Source: an uncultured Candidatus Peregrinibacteria bacterium (GTDB taxonomy: Bacteria; Patescibacteriota; Gracilibacteria; Peribacterales; Peribacteraceae). From it: a DNA stretch of 8,696 bases. The stretch is from the NCBI GenBank assembly GCA_903822115.1, contig CAIJNU010000122.1:1-8696 (forward strand), written 5' to 3'. The position numbers were made by a program, and so were the translations under genes. This document shows positions 1 to 5,739 of the stretch, piece by piece. The notes under the pieces were generated by a model. The model did no database searches. It saw nothing but the letters and a program-made list of their open reading frames with translations, and was not told the origin of the DNA. Within the stretch, counting starts at the first letter, position 1. The number at the start of each line of letters is the position of its first letter.

Positions 1-697
1 GCGTGCCGAGCCCCGTCTTCAGGACGAGGCCCAGAGCGGTGCCACTCACGACGCTGGAGCCCATGAAGGCTATGTTCGTGAGATCCATGATCGACCTCGC
101 GGCGTGATCGAGGCTTTCGGGGAACTTTTCCACGGGAAACGATTCACCCGTGAGCGAAGACTGGTTGATGAAGAGATCCTTGGATGACAGGATGCGCAGA
201 TCGGCGGGGATCATGTCTCCGGCGAAGAGATCGATGATGTCTCCCGGAACGATTTCACTCATGCGAATCTCACGCGAGACGCCCGAGCGGTACACGGTGC
301 AGGTTGATTGCACCATCGCGCTGAGTCGCTCCGCTTCTTTTCCGGCGCGATACTCCTGCGCGAAAGAAACCACGACGCTGATGACGGCCATCGAAGAGAC
401 GAGGAGTGCGCTGATTTTGTCGCCGAAGAAAAGCGAGAACGTCGCGATAATGAGGAGAACGACGACGAGGGGGTTGAGAAACCTGAAGAGGAAATCGAGA
501 ATGACGCTGTGGCGCTTCTGTTTCGCAAGCTCGTTTCGACCAAACTTGCGTTGGCGTTTTGCCGCCTCGCGATCGGAAATGCCTTTCCACGTTGTCTTGA
601 ACGTATTGAAGAGATCGTCGAGAGAGGTGTGAGCGTACTCGGCAAACTCCTTCGTGCTGTGCGTCTTCTGTCGTCCTTGAATCCCAGGAGATGTCAT
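1..697 (-). CDS. mgtA: MgtA-like Mg2+ P-type ATPase, N-terminal part (runs off left edge)
   Basis: The minus strand is open from an ATG at 697 to the left edge (232 codons; the C-terminus is missing). My translation gives a cytoplasmic N-terminal cation-ATPase domain (about residues 22-65), a first membrane hairpin (about 68-91 and 95-114), and then the actuator domain with VPGDII (150-155), GDMIPADLR (160-168) and the dephosphorylation loop TGES (183-186). The FMGSSVVSGTA stretch (211-221) closely resembles the FMGTNVVSGTA signature of the MgtA/MgtB class, which imports Mg2+ at the cost of ATP. The phosphorylated DKTGT loop and the ion-binding helices lie outside the window, so ion specificity is inferred from similarity in the actuator. 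A TTG at 724 in the same frame is an alternative start; neither start has a Shine-Dalgarno. The gene is divergent from the receiver gene at 861. Another P2/P3-type cation ATPase is possible but less likely. Confidence 0.88.
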   Translation of the reverse strand, partial: MTSPGIQGRQKTHSTKEFAEYAHTSLDDLFNTFKTTWKGISDREAAKRQRKFGRNELAKQKRHSVILDFLFRFLNPLVVVLLIIATFSLFFGDKISALLVSSMAVISVVVSFAQEYRAGKEAERLSAMVQSTCTVYRSGVSREIRMSEIVPGDIIDLFAGDMIPADLRILSSKDLFINQSSLTGESFPVEKFPESLDHAARSIMDLTNIAFMGSSVVSGTALGLVLKTGLGT

Positions 698-738
698 GTC
701 GAGCGAAGAGAATGTGATGATCAACGAGTACTGTGAAT

Positions 739-747
739 ATTATCTCA
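739..747 (-). promoter_or_regulatory. Candidate extended -10 promoter for the P-type ATPase
   Basis: On the minus strand this reads TGA-GATAAT, an extended -10 (TGn) followed by a hexamer matching TATAAT at five of six positions. No good -35 is seen at the expected distance. Transcription would start near 732, giving about 35 nt of leader to the ATG at 697, or under 10 nt to the alternative TTG at 724. Identified by eye only. Confidence 0.4.
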
Positions 748-784
748 TAAATTTGAATAGAGGCATGGCACTCCGCATGGACAC

Positions 785-802
785 GACTTCCGTATGGAAG
801 TC
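785..802. promoter_or_regulatory. 18-bp inverted repeat in the divergent intergenic region
   Basis: GACTTCCGTATGGAAGTC is a perfect 7-bp inverted repeat around a 4-base centre. It lies just upstream of the receiver gene's promoter and about 40 bp upstream of the ATPase -10. There is no U-run on either side, so a terminator is unlikely. A binding site for a dimeric regulator acting on one or both divergent genes is the simplest reading, but the regulator is unknown: the adjacent receiver protein has no DNA-binding domain. Confidence 0.4.
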
Positions 803-822
803 TCACTTTGCATGTTCCTCGG

Positions 823-833
823 TGGTATATACT
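823..833 (+). promoter_or_regulatory. Candidate promoter for the receiver gene
   Basis: TGGTATATACT holds two overlapping -10 candidates: TATATA with an extended TGG in front, and TATACT two bases later. Both match TATAAT at five of six positions. The -35 is weak (TTTGCA at 807-812, spacing shorter than ideal). Transcription would start near 838-840, leaving a leader of about 20 nt that is pyrimidine-rich and has no Shine-Dalgarno. Confidence 0.5.
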
Positions 834-860
834 CGATGAAGTCGATTTCACTCCCCTCTC

Positions 861-1220
861 ATGCCCAAGACCATTCTCCTCGTGGACGATGACGCGTCTC
901 TCCGTCAGACGTTGCGTTTGAATCTTGAAGAGCAGGGAGTGAAGATAAAGGAGGCCACGAACGGTGATGAGGCGATCAGTGAGTTGGAACGCGAGAAGCC
1001 GAGCCTGATGGTTTTGGATATCCTCATGCCCAAGAGAGACGGCTACGCGGTTTTGAACTACATGCGCGAACGTTCGATCGATGTTCCCGTTGTTGTTCTC
1101 TCGAGTTTGAGCGATTTTCTCAACCGAGAGAAGTGCCTGAAGTTGGGGGCGAAGGATTACTTCATTAAGAGCGACCTCGATGAGGATGAACTCTGGACGC
1201 GTATACAGAAATACCTCTGA
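861..1220 (+). CDS. Stand-alone CheY-like response regulator receiver protein
   Basis: At 119 residues this is a complete receiver domain (Response_reg family) and nothing more; there is no DNA-binding, enzymatic or other output domain. The phosphorylation site is intact: the acidic Mg2+-binding cluster D9-D10-D11, the phospho-acceptor D53 in LDILMP, the switch serine S81 (VVVLSS) and the conserved lysine K103 (YFIKSD). Such proteins take a phosphate from a sensor histidine kinase and act by binding a partner, or serve as phosphorelay intermediates. No kinase or partner is encoded in the window, so the pathway is unknown. The start is fixed by the promoter about 28 bp upstream and by the first strand of the fold beginning at residue 4. 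The leader ends CACTCCCCTCTC directly before the ATG and has no Shine-Dalgarno. It is followed by a 126-bp AT-richer gap with the next gene's own promoter, so it is probably monocistronic. Confidence 0.93.
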   Translation: MPKTILLVDDDASLRQTLRLNLEEQGVKIKEATNGDEAISELEREKPSLMVLDILMPKRDGYAVLNYMRERSIDVPVVVLSSLSDFLNREKCLKLGAKDYFIKSDLDEDELWTRIQKYL

Positions 1221-1280
1221 AACACAAAATTCTTTGACTGAATCGACTTTGGTGTATTCACAGTCGTGTGCGCAGTGAGT

Positions 1281-1309
1281 TTGACTATAATTATAAATTG
1301 TTATACAAT
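1281..1309 (+). promoter_or_regulatory. Sigma70-type promoter of the VanW-domain gene
   Basis: TTGACT (1281-1286, five of six against TTGACA), a 17-bp spacer, and TACAAT (1304-1309, five of six against TATAAT). This is the best-formed conventional promoter in the window and sits in a locally AT-rich stretch. Transcription would start near 1316, about 30 nt before the ATG at 1347. The -10 is half of an ATTGT-TAT-ACAAT inverted repeat (1297-1309). A perfect TATAAT at 1286-1291 has no -35 at workable spacing. Confidence 0.65.
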
Positions 1310-1346
1310 ATCAACAACGCCATCTCCGCTCCACACACATAAAATC

Positions 1347-2720
1347 ATGCGTCGCATCTCCCTCACCATAGGAATTCTTGCGTTTCTCATTTCCCTCGGT
1401 GTACTGGAATTCTTCGTGTCTCCGAGAATGCTTTCTTCGCTTTCGACGAGGCAGATTCAGAAAGAAGGCTGGAATCTCACTGCGGACATTCTGCATGAGC
1501 CCAGACTTACTGACACTTCGGAAGTCCGTGTTACGAAGAGACTGCAGCAAAGAATCTATGCTCGTTATCAGCGTTACTATTCTATCAACGAGCTGAAAGA
1601 TGCTCTCGTGGTGCGAAGCGCACTTTTGCATCGTAGACTCCAAATATCATTTCAAAGTTCGGATGGAACGGCATTCGATCCATGGAGTTTCACAATCTCA
1701 GCCAATCCTCTGTGGATTCGCGCGGATCTGGGAGACACCTTTTCGTACAAACTCAATGAAGCCGCTATCGCAAAGTCATTTTCCGAAAAAATTGCTGGAG
1801 AATTTCCTTTGCCCATAGACAGTACCGTCTCGGTCGTCGCAAGTGATGGTGACATGTTGCGAGTAACTACGGATCATCCTGCGGAAGCGGGATACGTCTT
1901 CGATTCGGATGTTGTCAAAACGATTCGTAATTCGTTGCTTGGATCGGACGATACGCTCTCTCTTCCCGTGACCTACACGCCGGGACGCATTCTCAATACA
2001 ACCGGACGGGATCTGGGAAAACTTAAACTTCTCTCTTCCGGCCGCTCGAACTTCGCGGGATCGGGAGATGGAAGAATTTCCAATGTGCGCAAAGGTCTGT
2101 CGGACTTTGTCAATGATGTCCTCGTACCTCCCGGCGCCGTCGTCTCCTTTAACGATATGGTGCACTACATGTCTTCCGCAGACGGCTGGGAAGATGCACT
2201 AGTCATCATGAATGGCACTGATCTCAAGCCATTTCCCGGCGGAGGGATCTGTCAGGTTGCCACCACGACGTACCGTGCAGCGCTCCTCGCAGGACTTCCG
2301 ATCATCGATCGTGCGAATCACAGTCTCTACGTGAGCTACTATGAGAAGTACGGCGTCGGGATTGACGCGACGATTTTCCCACACCAACAGGATTTGACGT
2401 TTCGCAATGATACGGGGAATTTCATACTCATCGAAGCGTACTCACGCGGCTTTGAGGCATTCGTGAACTTCTATGGAACCTCAGATGGACGCTCGACGAC
2501 TCTGGAAGGCCCGTTCTTCTCCTCGAACGTAACGTCTGAAGTCGACACACTGCTCCCCCACCCTCTCGCGGACAACGAGATTGCTTGGGTTCGACACTTG
2601 CAATTCTCTGATGGAAGCAAGAAGGACGAACCGATTCTATCTCGCTATCTCAGCATTCCCAGAAAGCTTCCGCAGCAGTACGCAAAGAGCATGTTGCTCT
2701 CAAGTCTCATTCATGAGTGA
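1347..2720 (+). CDS. Membrane-anchored VanW-family protein
   Basis: 457 residues. An N-terminal hydrophobic helix (about 4-24) after a short MRR positive start acts as a signal anchor, placing the rest outside the membrane. Residues about 45-215 form a variable extracytoplasmic region. A VanW domain (PF04294) covers about 226-378 with its hallmarks: ISNVRKGL, VPPGAVVSFND (260-270), the near-invariant GGGICQVATTTYRAALLAG (298-316), NHSLYVSYY and LTFRNDTGNFILIEAY. VanW was named from vancomycin-resistance clusters, but its biochemical role is unsettled; an extracytoplasmic role at the cell wall is the usual inference, and this gene alone does not imply resistance. The frame is open back to a GTG at 1266, but that extension would lie over the promoter at 1281-1309, so ATG 1347 is chosen. 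About 80 residues beyond the VanW domain are of unknown fold. It precedes an oxidoreductase and a lipoprotein that also act outside the membrane. Confidence 0.92.
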   Translation: MRRISLTIGILAFLISLGVLEFFVSPRMLSSLSTRQIQKEGWNLTADILHEPRLTDTSEVRVTKRLQQRIYARYQRYYSINELKDALVVRSALLHRRLQISFQSSDGTAFDPWSFTISANPLWIRADLGDTFSYKLNEAAIAKSFSEKIAGEFPLPIDSTVSVVASDGDMLRVTTDHPAEAGYVFDSDVVKTIRNSLLGSDDTLSLPVTYTPGRILNTTGRDLGKLKLLSSGRSNFAGSGDGRISNVRKGLSDFVNDVLVPPGAVVSFNDMVHYMSSADGWEDALVIMNGTDLKPFPGGGICQVATTTYRAALLAGLPIIDRANHSLYVSYYEKYGVGIDATIFPHQQDLTFRNDTGNFILIEAYSRGFEAFVNFYGTSDGRSTTLEGPFFSSNVTSEVDTLLPHPLADNEIAWVRHLQFSDGSKKDEPILSRYLSIPRKLPQQYAKSMLLSSLIHE

Positions 2721-2804
2721 AATGCTCGGGTACTACAATTAGAGGTGACATCGTTGTCAAATCGGTTTCCGTGAAAGTCCGGTTGGGATCGGTATGCTTG
2801 GCGG

Positions 2805-2817
2805 GCACAAAATGTGC
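2805..2817. other. Short inverted repeat before the DsbA-like gene
   Basis: GCACA-AAA-TGTGC followed by TCTGTTTTCTTT. The stem is only 5 bp and the following T-rich stretch is interrupted, so this is at best a weak terminator for the VanW transcript or a small operator. A repeat of this size is expected by chance in a gap of 120 bp. The rest of the gap (2721-2840) has a possible -10, TACAAT at 2734-2739, without a convincing -35. Confidence 0.2.
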
Positions 2818-2840
2818 TCTGTTTTCTTTCCCCAACTCGC

Positions 2841-3593
2841 ATGAATACTCTCGCTTCAGGAACCTCCTCAAAGTCGAATGTTTGGATGTCCGTTTCTCTC
2901 GCACTTATCGGTGTCATTGTCGGTTATGTGCTTGCCGGTGTTACCTCTGGATCGGGCTTGAGAAATGCTCCGACGCCCGTTGCCAATCCGACGCCTACTG
3001 CCGCTCCCACACCTCAGCCCACGGCGGCCAATATCCCCGCTCTCGATCCCAAGACGGATCACTTCACGGGTCCTTCGAATGCCAAATTGACTCTCGTGAC
3101 GTACACGGACTTCGAGTGTCCTTTCTGCAAGAGGCATCACGCGACAATCCAGCAGATCCTTTCGACGTATAAGAATGATGTGAACGTTGTCTATCGCTAC
3201 TTCCCGCTGAGCTTCCATCAGAATGCCGAAAAGGAGGCCGAGGCGGCGGAGTGTGCCGCTGATCAGGGAGGAGACACTGCGTTCTGGAAGTTTGCAGACG
3301 GAGTCTTCGAGAAGACCACGTCAAATGGCACGGGATTCGCGCTCGATCAGCTTGGCCCTCTTGCCAAGTCCATCGGTCTCGATCAATCGAAGTTCCAGTC
3401 GTGTCTCGACAGTGGAAAGTTTTCGCAGAAGGTGAAGGATGAAGAGGACACAGGCTCCAACGCCGGTGTTTCCGGAACACCTGCCAACTTCCTCGTCGAT
3501 AACGCAACGAAGAAGATTCAGGAAATCCCGGGAGGCGCCGTTCCCTTTGCTTCGTTCAAGACTGCGATTGACGCTGCTCTCGCAGCGAAGTAA
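2841..3593 (+). CDS. Membrane-anchored DsbA-like thiol-disulfide oxidoreductase
   Basis: 250 residues. A short cytoplasmic start is followed by one membrane helix (about 16-34), a flexible Pro/Thr/Ala linker (about 42-67) and a thioredoxin-fold domain of the DsbA/Thioredoxin_4 type (about 68-250). The active site is C93-P-F-C96 in YTDFECPFCKRHH, and the cis-proline loop is VSGTP (P214). DsbA itself uses CPHC; CPFC occurs in membrane-tethered relatives. Two further cysteines (C138, C188) resemble the second pair seen in this subgroup. It would form or isomerise disulfides in exported proteins; its redox partner (DsbB or VKOR) is not in this window. The frame extends to an ATG at 2814, but ATG 2841 starts the normal N-in signal anchor and avoids the inverted repeat at 2805. 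The leader is pyrimidine-rich, without a Shine-Dalgarno. The next gene follows after 18 bp and is likely co-transcribed. Confidence 0.92.
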   Translation: MNTLASGTSSKSNVWMSVSLALIGVIVGYVLAGVTSGSGLRNAPTPVANPTPTAAPTPQPTAANIPALDPKTDHFTGPSNAKLTLVTYTDFECPFCKRHHATIQQILSTYKNDVNVVYRYFPLSFHQNAEKEAEAAECAADQGGDTAFWKFADGVFEKTTSNGTGFALDQLGPLAKSIGLDQSKFQSCLDSGKFSQKVKDEEDTGSNAGVSGTPANFLVDNATKKIQEIPGGAVPFASFKTAIDAALAAK

Positions 3594-3611
3594 TTCTTTC
3601 CTCTCTGTCGT

Positions 3612-4592
3612 ATGAAACACCTGCTCCGATCCGGTTTGCTCGTCTTGACGGTCGCGCTTACAGCCTGTGGTTTTGGAATCGGCTCTGCCCCTTCCAGCCC
3701 CGTTGCTTCTTCCTCCTCTTCCTCGGCTGTACTCGAAGTTTCCTACACCGGCACTCTCGAGAAAGCAGATCCAGCGACGCTACAAGAGGGAACGCATCGT
3801 CTTGCTCTCATTGAGGGCGGGTATCTCTATCTTCAGAGCGATTCTCTCAATCTGGACGATTACGCCGGAGATCAGGTGAAAATTACGGGTACGGTTCGCG
3901 CGACGATCGATGGAACCGCGAAGATTATGCAGGTTTCGCAAGTCGTCTCCCTTTCCTCTCCTTCCTCTTCGTCTTCTTCCACCGGTGCGGTACTTCCGAC
4001 GGAAACGGGTTCCGTTTCCGTGTCTCCTCCTGTTCCACCGCTTCCAACGGAATTCCCCATAATCAATTCTTCTCACTCCTCAGTTGCTTCCGTACCTGTA
4101 GTTGCTCCTCCTCCACCTCCGAGTTCTTCGAGCAAGAGTTCTTCTTCAACTGAGCAGATTTTCTCAAGTGCGTCATCGGTTTCATCGTCGGACGTACAAG
4201 TGCGGGCGACGGCTATGGCAAAGGTAAGCATGAGCGGAGCCAATTGGACGCAGAAGTATTGCACCTCGTTCGTTGGTTTCTGTTTTCCGATTCATAAGAA
4301 TTGGTGGTTCAAGTCATTCGGGGCGAGTGCGACCGTGCTCTGGCACGTGGAGCTGAGTTCTGAAGCGATTACCAATCTCGGTGACGGGCCGATCTCCATT
4401 AACTTCCTCAGCGGTTCACTGCCCAGTGGCATCAATGATTCCGATGTGAAGACTGTTGGAGGAACCGTGACGGGATATCGGTCTTGGACGGGAGGCAGAC
4501 ATTTCGAGATTTCCGCTCCCGCTTCACTCAGTGAGGCCGTCGGATTCATTACGCGCAATCTCGAGACCTACGAGCCCCCGCAGGCTCCCTGA
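3612..4592 (+). CDS. Two-domain serine-rich lipoprotein, unrecognised family
   Basis: 326 residues. The N-terminus is a lipoprotein signal peptide: KHLLR positive start, hydrophobic core, and lipobox L16-T-A-C19, so the mature protein should be lipid-anchored at C19. A Ser run (33-38) leads into a compact beta-rich domain (about 40-113; VSYTGTLEKAD...QVKITGTVRATIDG...IMQVSQVVSL) whose strand pattern suggests an OB-like barrel. A long low-complexity Ser/Pro linker (about 114-195) contains four further Ser runs and a P6 run (165-170). The C-terminal domain (about 200-320) has a close cysteine pair, YCTSFVGFCFP (C217, C224), followed by an aromatic patch NWWF (230-233). I do not recognise this domain. 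It lies 18 bp downstream of the DsbA-like gene, so C217-C224 being a disulfide made by that neighbour is a reasonable inference. No Shine-Dalgarno; the leader is CTTTCCTCTCTGTCGT before ATG. Confidence 0.85.
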   Translation: MKHLLRSGLLVLTVALTACGFGIGSAPSSPVASSSSSSAVLEVSYTGTLEKADPATLQEGTHRLALIEGGYLYLQSDSLNLDDYAGDQVKITGTVRATIDGTAKIMQVSQVVSLSSPSSSSSSTGAVLPTETGSVSVSPPVPPLPTEFPIINSSHSSVASVPVVAPPPPPSSSSKSSSSTEQIFSSASSVSSSDVQVRATAMAKVSMSGANWTQKYCTSFVGFCFPIHKNWWFKSFGASATVLWHVELSSEAITNLGDGPISINFLSGSLPSGINDSDVKTVGGTVTGYRSWTGGRHFEISAPASLSEAVGFITRNLETYEPPQAP

Positions 4593-4616
4593 CGGGAGGC
4601 GTGTTCCTCCGAATTC

Positions 4617-4625
4617 TGCTACTGT
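4617..4625 (+). promoter_or_regulatory. Weak extended -10-like element at the membrane-protein start
   Basis: TGC-TACTGT ends exactly 6 nt before the ATG at 4632, the same spacing as the two better leaderless-type promoters near 7780 and 7846. The hexamer matches TATAAT at only three positions and no -35 is seen, so it may be coincidence. The gene can equally be read from the upstream lipoprotein transcript. Confidence 0.22.
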
Positions 4626-4631
4626 CTTCGT

Positions 4632-5021
4632 ATGGCGCAACCGTCGAAGTCCGGCGACCTTCTCCACAGCGTGTGGGTGGAAGTGCCCGATGTTTCCGAG
4701 GGGAAGAAGAACTTTGACGGTGAAAATCGCACCTACGCCCCCCTCATCGATACGCTTCGGCTGTACGCCGGTTGGCTCCTTGTGTGGTACTTCATTGTGT
4801 ACGCGCTGGGCGCAGTGCAGCTGACGCGTCACTTGCCGGTACACTCACTCATCGTCTCGAGCCTCTTCTCGTCTCAAGTCATTGCAAATTGCGCGTTCGG
4901 CGTCTTCCTATTCCTTTTGTTTTCCGCGCTTCACAGAGTAACCGGCGGCGGGGCGCTGCGTGCGATTCTCCTGTTTCTGGCGGGAGCAGTGTTCCTCTTC
5001 CTGTTCATCTCGAACACCTGA
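4632..5021 (+). CDS. Small integral membrane protein, unrecognised
   Basis: 129 residues. A polar N-terminal segment of about 40 residues is followed by three hydrophobic stretches that look like membrane helices: about 43-63 (rich in W, Y and L), 73-99, and 108-127, which ends two residues before the C-terminus. The last is preceded by a glycine-rich turn HRVTGGGALR. No catalytic motif is seen and I do not recognise the family. It follows the lipoprotein gene by 39 bp on the same strand, so it probably belongs to the same envelope-directed transcript. ATG 4632 is preceded by CTACTGTCTTCGT, with no Shine-Dalgarno. Its stop codon (5019-5021) directly abuts the stop of the convergent gene, leaving no room for a terminator between them. 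Confidence 0.75.
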   Translation: MAQPSKSGDLLHSVWVEVPDVSEGKKNFDGENRTYAPLIDTLRLYAGWLLVWYFIVYALGAVQLTRHLPVHSLIVSSLFSSQVIANCAFGVFLFLLFSALHRVTGGGALRAILLFLAGAVFLFLFISNT

Positions 5022-5669
5022 TCAGAGGCCGAGCTGCTTGCGGATCTCATCCACCTTGGACTTCTCTTCCTGCTTCGAGGCGTTCTGCACCATGACCGAT
5101 TGCAGATCTTTCCAATCTTCTGAGTGTTTCTGCTCGAGCTTCATGAGTTGGAGGAGATGCTTGGGTGAAAGTTCACTGAACTTCTGACGTTCGTCGACCA
5201 AGATCTTCTGCAATTCATCGATCTGAAATTGGCTGAGTTTTGGGATCGCTTGAATGATGCGCCACTTCTCGTCTCGCGTGAGCGAAATACTCCCTCGTAG
5301 AAGCGAAAGAAAATTCTGCACATCGAAGTCGGTCTCCGGATGAGCGGGAATGGCAATCTTGTCATTGCTCAGAGCATCGGTGATGCTTCCAAAACGATAC
5401 GTGCCGACCTGCTCGAGAATCTTGAGATCTTCATCGTCATATCCCATTTCCTTCGTCGCCGTAACGCCGACTGGAGGGGGCTTCGGTCCGGCGTCTTTCG
5501 TAGGAGTTCCATCATCCTGTCCGGTCCCTTGACCCGCTTGAGCCCCACCGCCCTGAGCGGCTGCGGGAGGAGCAGCAAAAACCTGAGATGGATCAAGTCC
5601 GCCGTCGGGAACGGAGTCGCCCGGTCTTGGGGGGGGCGGCGGCGGAGGTGGAGTGGGTTGATCGGCCAT
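5022..5669 (-). CDS. Proline-rich protein with helical C-terminal domain, unrecognised
   Basis: 215 residues. Residues 1-75 are low-complexity and probably disordered: a P8 run (7-14), then Ala/Gly/Gln-rich and Pro/Lys/Gly-rich stretches. From about 78 the protein is charged and helical (ILEQVGTYRFGSITDAL..., then LLRGSISLTRDEKWRIIQAIPKL and SQFQIDELQKILVDERQKF), ending in a Lys/Glu-rich helical tail. There is no signal peptide or membrane helix, so it is likely cytoplasmic or a soluble part of a complex. I do not recognise it. The frame extends to an ATG at 5726, but the promoter at 5693-5720 lies inside that extension and the protein proper begins MADQ, so 5669 is chosen. It lies 70 bp downstream of recG on the same strand with its own promoter. 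A C8 tract sits in codons 12-14 of its coding strand. Confidence 0.78.
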   Translation of the reverse strand: MADQPTPPPPPPPPRPGDSVPDGGLDPSQVFAAPPAAAQGGGAQAGQGTGQDDGTPTKDAGPKPPPVGVTATKEMGYDDEDLKILEQVGTYRFGSITDALSNDKIAIPAHPETDFDVQNFLSLLRGSISLTRDEKWRIIQAIPKLSQFQIDELQKILVDERQKFSELSPKHLLQLMKLEQKHSEDWKDLQSVMVQNASKQEEKSKVDEIRKQLGL

Positions 5670-5692
5670 AGAAAACACGGGAGAACTGTAAC

Positions 5693-5720
5693 AGTCTAGC
5701 AGTGAGCCTTTCTTTGACAA
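5693..5720 (-). promoter_or_regulatory. Promoter of the proline-rich protein gene
   Basis: On the minus strand: TTGTCA (5720-5715, five of six against TTGACA), a 16-bp spacer ending in the extended -10 element TGC, and TAGACT (5698-5693, four of six). Transcription would begin about 17 nt before the ATG at 5669, giving a short pyrimidine-rich leader without a Shine-Dalgarno. It lies in the gap after the recG stop. Confidence 0.55.
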
Positions 5721-5739
5721 TGGCAATTCACATACTCAT

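Noticed and set aside
270..851. 193-codon minus-strand ORF at the left end
   Set aside because: It is out of frame with the P-type ATPase, whose motifs (TGES, GDMIPADLR) read cleanly in another minus-strand frame; the composition is Arg/Ser-rich shadow sequence.
1297..1309. ATTGT-TAT-ACAAT inverted repeat as an operator
   Set aside because: Half of it is the -10 box itself and the region is AT-rich, so a 5-3-5 repeat is expected by chance.
1266..1346. N-terminal extension of the VanW-domain protein from GTG 1266
   Set aside because: The extension spans the TTGACT/TACAAT promoter and would put 27 residues before a normal signal anchor that begins MRRISL.
3705..4180. TCT/TCC-rich stretches in the lipoprotein gene as DNA repeats or a CRISPR-like array
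   Set aside because: They are imperfect serine codon runs in linkers, without regular unit length or spacers.
4585..4598. CTCCC-TGAC-GGGAG hairpin at the end of the lipoprotein gene, as a terminator
   Set aside because: The stem is 5 bp, the stop codon lies in the loop, and no U-run follows. A same-strand gene starts only about 30 bp later.
5714..5719. Perfect TTGACA on the plus strand
   Set aside because: No -10 follows at 16-18 bp and nothing but antisense of recG lies downstream; it overlaps the minus-strand -35 TTGTCA.
5670..5726. N-terminal extension of the proline-rich protein from ATG 5726
   Set aside because: It would place the start upstream of the predicted promoter at 5693-5720; the extra residues have no Pro-rich or helical character.
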